Assembly: GCA_014871605.1 (NCBI GenBank)
Contig: WGSQ01000069.1
Location: 1 to 9,078 of the forward strand
DNA length: 9,078 bases
Direction of reading: 5' to 3'
Source: Collinsella sp.
GTDB lineage: Bacteria > Actinomycetota > Coriobacteriia > Coriobacteriales > Coriobacteriaceae
Positions within the stretch are counted from its first letter, which is position 1; each line of letters begins with the position of its first letter. This document shows, one piece after another, positions 5,747-9,078 of the stretch. The notes beneath the pieces were generated by a model that did no database searches, was not told the DNA's origin, and was given only the letters and a program-made list of their open reading frames with translations. The translations under genes and the position numbers were made by a program.

Positions 5747-6433
5747 ATGATCGTCGCCATCGACGGCCCCGCCGGTTCCGGCAAGTCCACCATCGCCAAG
5801 GAGATCGCCCGCCAGCTGGGCTTTAACAAGCTCGACACGGGCGCCATGTATCGCGCCGTCACCTTCGCCGCGCTCGATCGCGGCATCGACCTGGATAACG
5901 AGGCGGCCATCGACGCCCTCGCCGAGCAGATCGAGATTCGCTTTACCAACGGCACCGGCGAGGACACGCGTCTGACCATCGACGGTAAGGACGCCTCGGC
6001 CGCCATCCGCACCCCGCAGGTCGACGCCAACGTGTCCAAGGTCTCGGCCTACCCGGGCGTGCGCGCGGCCATGCTCATCCACCAGCGCCGCGCCGCCGAG
6101 GACCGCGACATCGTCGCCGAGGGTCGCGACATCGGCACCGTCGTGTTCCCCAACGCACAGGTCAAGGTGTTCCTGACCGCCGACCCGCGCGAGCGCGCCC
6201 GTCGTCGTGTGCTGCAGCGCCACCAAAACGACGCCCAGCCGCTCACAACCGAGCAGCTCGAGGCCGAGGTCGATGAGACCCTCAACGCCCTCAAGCAGCG
6301 CGACAAGCTCGACAGCAGCCGCGAGGTCGCGCCGCTCGTGCCCGCCGAGGACGCGGTGCACGTCGACTCCACCGCCCACACCATCGACGAGGTCGTCCGC
6401 ATTATCGAGGACCTCATCAACCAAAGGAGGTAG
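5747..6433 (+). CDS. cmk: Cytidylate kinase
   Basis: A 228-residue cytosolic enzyme that phosphorylates CMP and dCMP with ATP, supplying CTP/dCTP for nucleic acids and for CDP-diacylglycerol synthesis. The P-loop GPAGSGKST is at 7-15. The NMP-binding motif DTGAMYR is at 30-36. The conserved EGRDIGT is at 125-131, where Arg127 and Asp128 match known substrate-binding residues. The Arg-rich lid region DPRERARRR is at 146-154. Length and motif order are those of the bacterial CMP kinase family, not the short UMP/CMP kinases. The ATG at 5747 has a suitable SD (5733-5740). Its last codons contain the SD of the following acyltransferase gene, so their expression is probably coupled. Confidence 0.96.
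   Translation: MIVAIDGPAGSGKSTIAKEIARQLGFNKLDTGAMYRAVTFAALDRGIDLDNEAAIDALAEQIEIRFTNGTGEDTRLTIDGKDASAAIRTPQVDANVSKVSAYPGVRAAMLIHQRRAAEDRDIVAEGRDIGTVVFPNAQVKVFLTADPRERARRRVLQRHQNDAQPLTTEQLEAEVDETLNALKQRDKLDSSREVAPLVPAEDAVHVDSTAHTIDEVVRIIEDLINQRR
6423..6430 (+). promoter_or_regulatory. Ribosome binding site of the plsC-like gene, embedded in the end of cmk
   Basis: AAAGGAGG lies within the last three sense codons of cmk (Gln-Arg-Arg) and 6 nt before the ATG at 6437. Ribosomes ending cmk would arrive right at this site. Confidence 0.8.
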
Positions 6434-6436
6434 CCC

Positions 6437-7165
6437 ATGCGCCTGTTTAAGCAGACGCCCGAGGATTACTACAACGCCCCCTACGACGAGTTCCCGGCGC
6501 TCATCCGCGGGACCGTCGCCGTGGTCATGGGCATCCTGTGGGTCTTCTCCAAGCTCATGTGGCGCTGGAAGGTCGAGGACAGCGACTTGCTGTTTGAGCG
6601 CCAGGAAGGCCGCGGCAGCGTGGTCATCTGCAACCACACCTCAATGGCCGAGCTGCTGGCCGTTGAGACGGCGTTGTTCTTCGGCGGCCGCCGCATTCGC
6701 CCCATCTTTAAATCCGAGTTTGCTAAGAGCAAGATCGTACGCTGGGCCTTTAGCCGCGTGGGCGGCATTCCCGTCGAGCGCGGCACCGCCGACATGAAGT
6801 GCCTGCGTGCCGCCCAGCATGCGCTGCAACGCGGCGAGGACGTCTTGATCTTCCCCGAGGGCACGCGCATCCGCTCGCGCGAGATCAAGCCCGAGGTCCA
6901 CGGCGGCTTTGCGCTCATCGCCCAGATGGGCAAGGCGCCCGTCAACCCACTCGCCATCTGCGGCTGGTCCGCGATCACGCCGGCGGGCAAAAAGCTCATG
7001 CGCCCCAAAAAGTGCTGGATCCGTGCCGGCAAGGCCGTCTCGCTTTCCGATGCTCCGGCCGAGCTTAAACGCACGGAGCGCTTGGCCTGGTTTGAATCCG
7101 AGGCCATGAACCGCGTCTACGCCATGCGAGACGAGCTGTGTGCCGAGCATCCGGGCAGGTTCTAG
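6437..7165 (+). CDS. plsC: 1-acylglycerol-3-phosphate acyltransferase (PlsC/LPLAT family)
   Basis: A 242-residue membrane-bound acyltransferase, expected to add the second acyl chain to lysophosphatidic acid and so make phosphatidic acid. One hydrophobic segment at about 22-42 anchors the N-terminus. Motif I is NHTSMAE with His67 and Glu72, so the usual HX4D acid is Glu rather than Asp. The region GGIPVERGT matches motif II. Motif III is FPEGTR at 139-144. A Pro-containing motif IV region follows (around APVNPLAICGW). Glu in motif I is also known from some proteobacterial PlsC proteins, so activity is likely retained. The ATG is 3 nt after the cmk stop. The family also contains acyltransferases with other lysolipid substrates, so the exact reaction is inferred; the context of cmk and ispH suits lipid precursor synthesis. 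Confidence 0.9.
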   Translation: MRLFKQTPEDYYNAPYDEFPALIRGTVAVVMGILWVFSKLMWRWKVEDSDLLFERQEGRGSVVICNHTSMAELLAVETALFFGGRRIRPIFKSEFAKSKIVRWAFSRVGGIPVERGTADMKCLRAAQHALQRGEDVLIFPEGTRIRSREIKPEVHGGFALIAQMGKAPVNPLAICGWSAITPAGKKLMRPKKCWIRAGKAVSLSDAPAELKRTERLAWFESEAMNRVYAMRDELCAEHPGRF

Positions 7166-7167
7166 CC

Positions 7168-8067
7168 ATGAGCGAGAACGTGACGAACACCGCCGCGGCT
7201 ACGTCCGACCAGGCAACCGCGCCGACAATCGAAATCGCAGCCCACGCCGGCACCTGCTACGGCGTACAGCGTGCGCTCGATATGGCGCTGGCCGCCGCGC
7301 CGCAGGCAGGGGAGAGCACTCAGGTCCATACTTTGGGTCCGCTCATTCATAACCCCATCGTGGTACGCGAGCTCGCTGAGGCAGGCGTTGGCTTGGCCGA
7401 GAACCTGGATAATGCCGCAACCGGCACCGTGATCATCCGCGCCCACGGTGTGGTGCCGCAGGTCATCGATGCCGCTCGCGAGCGCGGCCTCGACGTGGTC
7501 GATGCCACCTGTCCCTACGTCAAGAAGGTCCACGTGGCCGCCGAGCGCCTGGTACGCGAGGGTTATCGCGTGCTCGTCGTGGGCGAGCCGGGCCACCCCG
7601 AGGTGGAGGGCATCCTGGGCCATGCCGGCGATGACGCGCAGGTCGTAAGCTGCGCCGCCGATGCGGACGAGCTGCCGCTCAAGGGCAAGGTAGGCCTGGT
7701 TGTGCAGACCACCCAAACCGCGCAGAACCTGGCCGAGGTTGTGGCCTCCATCACCCCGCGCGTGCAGGAACTGCGCGTGATCAACACCATCTGCGCCGCC
7801 ACGAGTGAGCGACAGCGGGCGGCGGCCGCACTTGCCAACCGCTGCGACTGCATGGTCGTGGTGGGCGGCAAGAACTCGGGCAACACCCGCCGCTTGGCGC
7901 AGATTTGCGCAAACGCCTGCGAGCGTACGTATCACATCGAGGAAGCTTCAGAGCTTGAGGCCGCGTGGTTTATCGACGCTCGCCACATCGGCATCACCGC
8001 CGGAGCCTCCACTCCGCAAGAACACATCGAGCGCGCCGTCGAGCGCATCAAGGAGCTTTGCCGCTAA
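7168..8067 (+). CDS. ispH: 4-hydroxy-3-methylbut-2-enyl diphosphate reductase
   Basis: The last enzyme of the MEP isoprenoid pathway, an iron-sulfur protein that converts HMBPP to IPP and DMAPP. From the ATG at 7168 it has 299 residues. The three cluster cysteines are present: Cys30 (AGTCYGVQRA), Cys115 (DATCPYVKK) and Cys209 (NTICAATSERQ). Other family motifs are LIHNPIVV, the QTTQT stretch, GGKNSGNTRRL and ITAGASTP. The first 18 or so residues are an Ala/Thr-rich lead outside the family core. There is no C-terminal S1 domain fusion as seen in some Clostridia. The start is 2 nt after the plsC stop with only a weak GGGCAGG (7151-7157) SD, so it probably depends on coupling. A GTG at 7138 would add 10 residues but overlaps plsC and lacks an SD. 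The presence of ispH implies the MEP rather than the mevalonate route. Confidence 0.95.
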   Translation: MSENVTNTAAATSDQATAPTIEIAAHAGTCYGVQRALDMALAAAPQAGESTQVHTLGPLIHNPIVVRELAEAGVGLAENLDNAATGTVIIRAHGVVPQVIDAARERGLDVVDATCPYVKKVHVAAERLVREGYRVLVVGEPGHPEVEGILGHAGDDAQVVSCAADADELPLKGKVGLVVQTTQTAQNLAEVVASITPRVQELRVINTICAATSERQRAAAALANRCDCMVVVGGKNSGNTRRLAQICANACERTYHIEEASELEAAWFIDARHIGITAGASTPQEHIERAVERIKELCR

Positions 8068-8069
8068 TC

Positions 8070-9078
8070 ATGGACCAGACCGTACCCGCATACGCCGCTG
8101 AGGTGGCCGATTACGGGCGCAGCCGCGACCCCGAGCCGGGTGAGGGCGCGCTCGTTAAAAACGTGCGCCCCGAATCGCCCGCATGGGATGTGGGTATCGA
8201 GCCGGGCATGCGCGTGCTCACGGTCAACGGCGAGCAACTGACCGATATGATCGTGTGGCTCTGGGAGGCCGACGACGACACCGTCGAGCTGGAGGTATTC
8301 GATCCGCGCGACGGCACCGTCACCCCCGTCGAGCTCGATCGCTTTCCCGGCGAGGACTGGGGTCTGGAGTTCGATGGCCCCATCTTCGACGGCATGCGCA
8401 CCTGCGTAAACGCCTGCGTGTTCTGCTTTATGACCATGCTGCCCAAGGGCGGCCGCTCAACGCTCTACATCCGCGATGATGACTACCGCCTAAGCTTTTT
8501 GCAGGGCAACTTCGTCACGCTCACAAACCTTTCCGACGAGGACGTGCAAAACGTTATCGATCGCAACATGAGTCCGATGAACGTGTCGGTCCACGCCGTG
8601 AGCCCCGACGTCCGCCGCCGCATGATGGGCCGCAACGCCCAGCGCGGCATGGACGTACTCGAGGCCATCATGGCCGCCGGCATCGAGATTCACGCGCAGA
8701 TCGTGCTTTGCCCCGGCATGAACGACGGCGAGGAGCTACAAAAGACGCTGCGCTTCTGCGAGGAACATGAGCAGATCACCAGTCTGGGCATTGTGCCGCT
8801 CGGTTTTACCAAGCATCAGAACCGTTTTAGCTGGTCCTACAGCGACAAGCCCGAGCTGGCGCGCGAGACTATCGCCATGATCAGGCCCTTCCAGGACCGT
8901 GCCTTCGAGCGCTTTGGCCGCCACACCTTCCAAATGAGCGACGAGTTCTACCTGGATGCCGGCATCGAGCCTCCCGAGGCCGACTTTTACGACGGCTACC
9001 CGCAGTACTACGACGGCATCGGCATGATCCGCTCCTATCTGGACGAGACCGACAACGTGCTCGCCGCCGATGCCGAGC
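8070..9078 (+). CDS. Radical-SAM DUF512 protein with N-terminal PDZ domain (partial, runs off the window)
   Basis: An open frame from the ATG at 8070 to the window edge gives 336 residues without a stop, so the C-terminus is missing; the family is usually somewhat over 400 residues. A PDZ-like domain lies at about 27-80 (ALVKNVRPESPAWDVGIEPG, then VLTVNGEQL). The iron-sulfur motif is CVNACVFC, with Cys112, Cys116 and Cys119 in the CX3CX2C spacing of radical-SAM enzymes. The family blocks follow: MLPKGGRSTLYIRDDDYRLS, FLQGNFVTLTNLS, MNVSVHAVSPDVRRRMMGRN, and IVLCPGMNDG. This matches the DUF512/TIGR03279 type of putative radical-SAM protein, whose reaction is unknown. An AAGGAG (8050-8055) sits 14 nt upstream, rather far, and the start is 2 nt after ispH, so it is probably translationally coupled. 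In related genomes this gene often precedes der (engA), which would lie just downstream. Confidence 0.9.
   Translation, partial: MDQTVPAYAAEVADYGRSRDPEPGEGALVKNVRPESPAWDVGIEPGMRVLTVNGEQLTDMIVWLWEADDDTVELEVFDPRDGTVTPVELDRFPGEDWGLEFDGPIFDGMRTCVNACVFCFMTMLPKGGRSTLYIRDDDYRLSFLQGNFVTLTNLSDEDVQNVIDRNMSPMNVSVHAVSPDVRRRMMGRNAQRGMDVLEAIMAAGIEIHAQIVLCPGMNDGEELQKTLRFCEEHEQITSLGIVPLGFTKHQNRFSWSYSDKPELARETIAMIRPFQDRAFERFGRHTFQMSDEFYLDAGIEPPEADFYDGYPQYYDGIGMIRSYLDETDNVLAADAE

Noticed and set aside
5723..6637. Antisense open frame of 304 codons opposite cmk and plsC
   Set aside because: It covers two certain genes on the other strand, has no recognisable domain, and its composition (Asp/Gly/Val/Leu/His) is typical of an antisense shadow.
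7138..7140. GTG as an earlier start of ispH
   Set aside because: It would overlap plsC by 28 nt, has no SD, and adds residues with no family similarity; ATG 7168, 2 nt after the plsC stop, fits the pattern of the neighbours.
7162..7935. Antisense open frame of 257 codons opposite ispH
   Set aside because: ispH is certain from its three cluster cysteines; the antisense product matches no family I know.
1..9078. CRISPR arrays, insertion sequences, attachment sites, toxin-antitoxin or defence genes
   Set aside because: No regularly spaced repeats, transposase or integrase motifs, or defence-type domains are visible; the window is filled by core genes on one strand.

Overview
The window comes from the chromosome of a G+C-rich bacterium. 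The gene order (M50 peptidase, scpA, scpB, rluB, cmk, plsC, ispH, radical-SAM DUF512 protein), strong Shine-Dalgarno (SD) sites and protein style fit the class Coriobacteriia (a Collinsella- or Olsenella-like gut actinobacterium). That placement is inference from gene order and composition; no rRNA or marker search was possible. All ten coding regions lie on the + strand and almost fill the window. I see no mobile element, CRISPR array, complete tRNA or rRNA gene, or sign of recent transfer.

Layout. Bases 1-81 hold a clear intrinsic terminator (21-50) ending an upstream transcript, then a short leader. At 82-2115 is an ABC-F translation-type ATPase. A 98-residue membrane protein of unknown function (2102-2398, GTG start) overlaps its end by 14 nt. 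A membrane-embedded M50 (site-2-protease-like) metallopeptidase follows at 2408-3091. An 84-nt gap with two small hairpins and a weak candidate promoter leads into scpA (3176-3988) and scpB (4000-4719), the kleisin and winged-helix partners of the SMC condensin. Next are the 23S rRNA pseudouridine synthase rluB (4706-5680, overlapping scpB by 14 nt), cytidylate kinase cmk (5747-6433), a PlsC-type acyltransferase (6437-7165), ispH (7168-8067), and a radical-SAM DUF512/PDZ protein (8070 to the window edge, incomplete).

How the genes work together. The block combines ribosome-related functions (ABC-F, RluB), chromosome segregation (ScpA/ScpB), membrane proteolysis (M50) and precursor supply for the envelope (Cmk for CDP-activated lipids, PlsC for phosphatidic acid, IspH for isoprenoids). 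Spacing is tight: two 14-nt overlaps, and gaps of 9, 11, 3, 2 and 2 nt. SD sites lie inside the upstream coding ends, so translation is probably coupled. Only the gaps before scpA (84 nt) and cmk (66 nt) leave room for internal control.

This is mostly ordinary core genome, and I do not see a clear new system. The points most worth a second look are an 11-bp perfect inverted repeat with a nested stem just inside rluB (4751-4788), the uncharacterised radical-SAM DUF512 protein cut by the window edge, the orphan membrane protein between the ABC-F and M50 genes, and the absence of TGA among nine stop codons.
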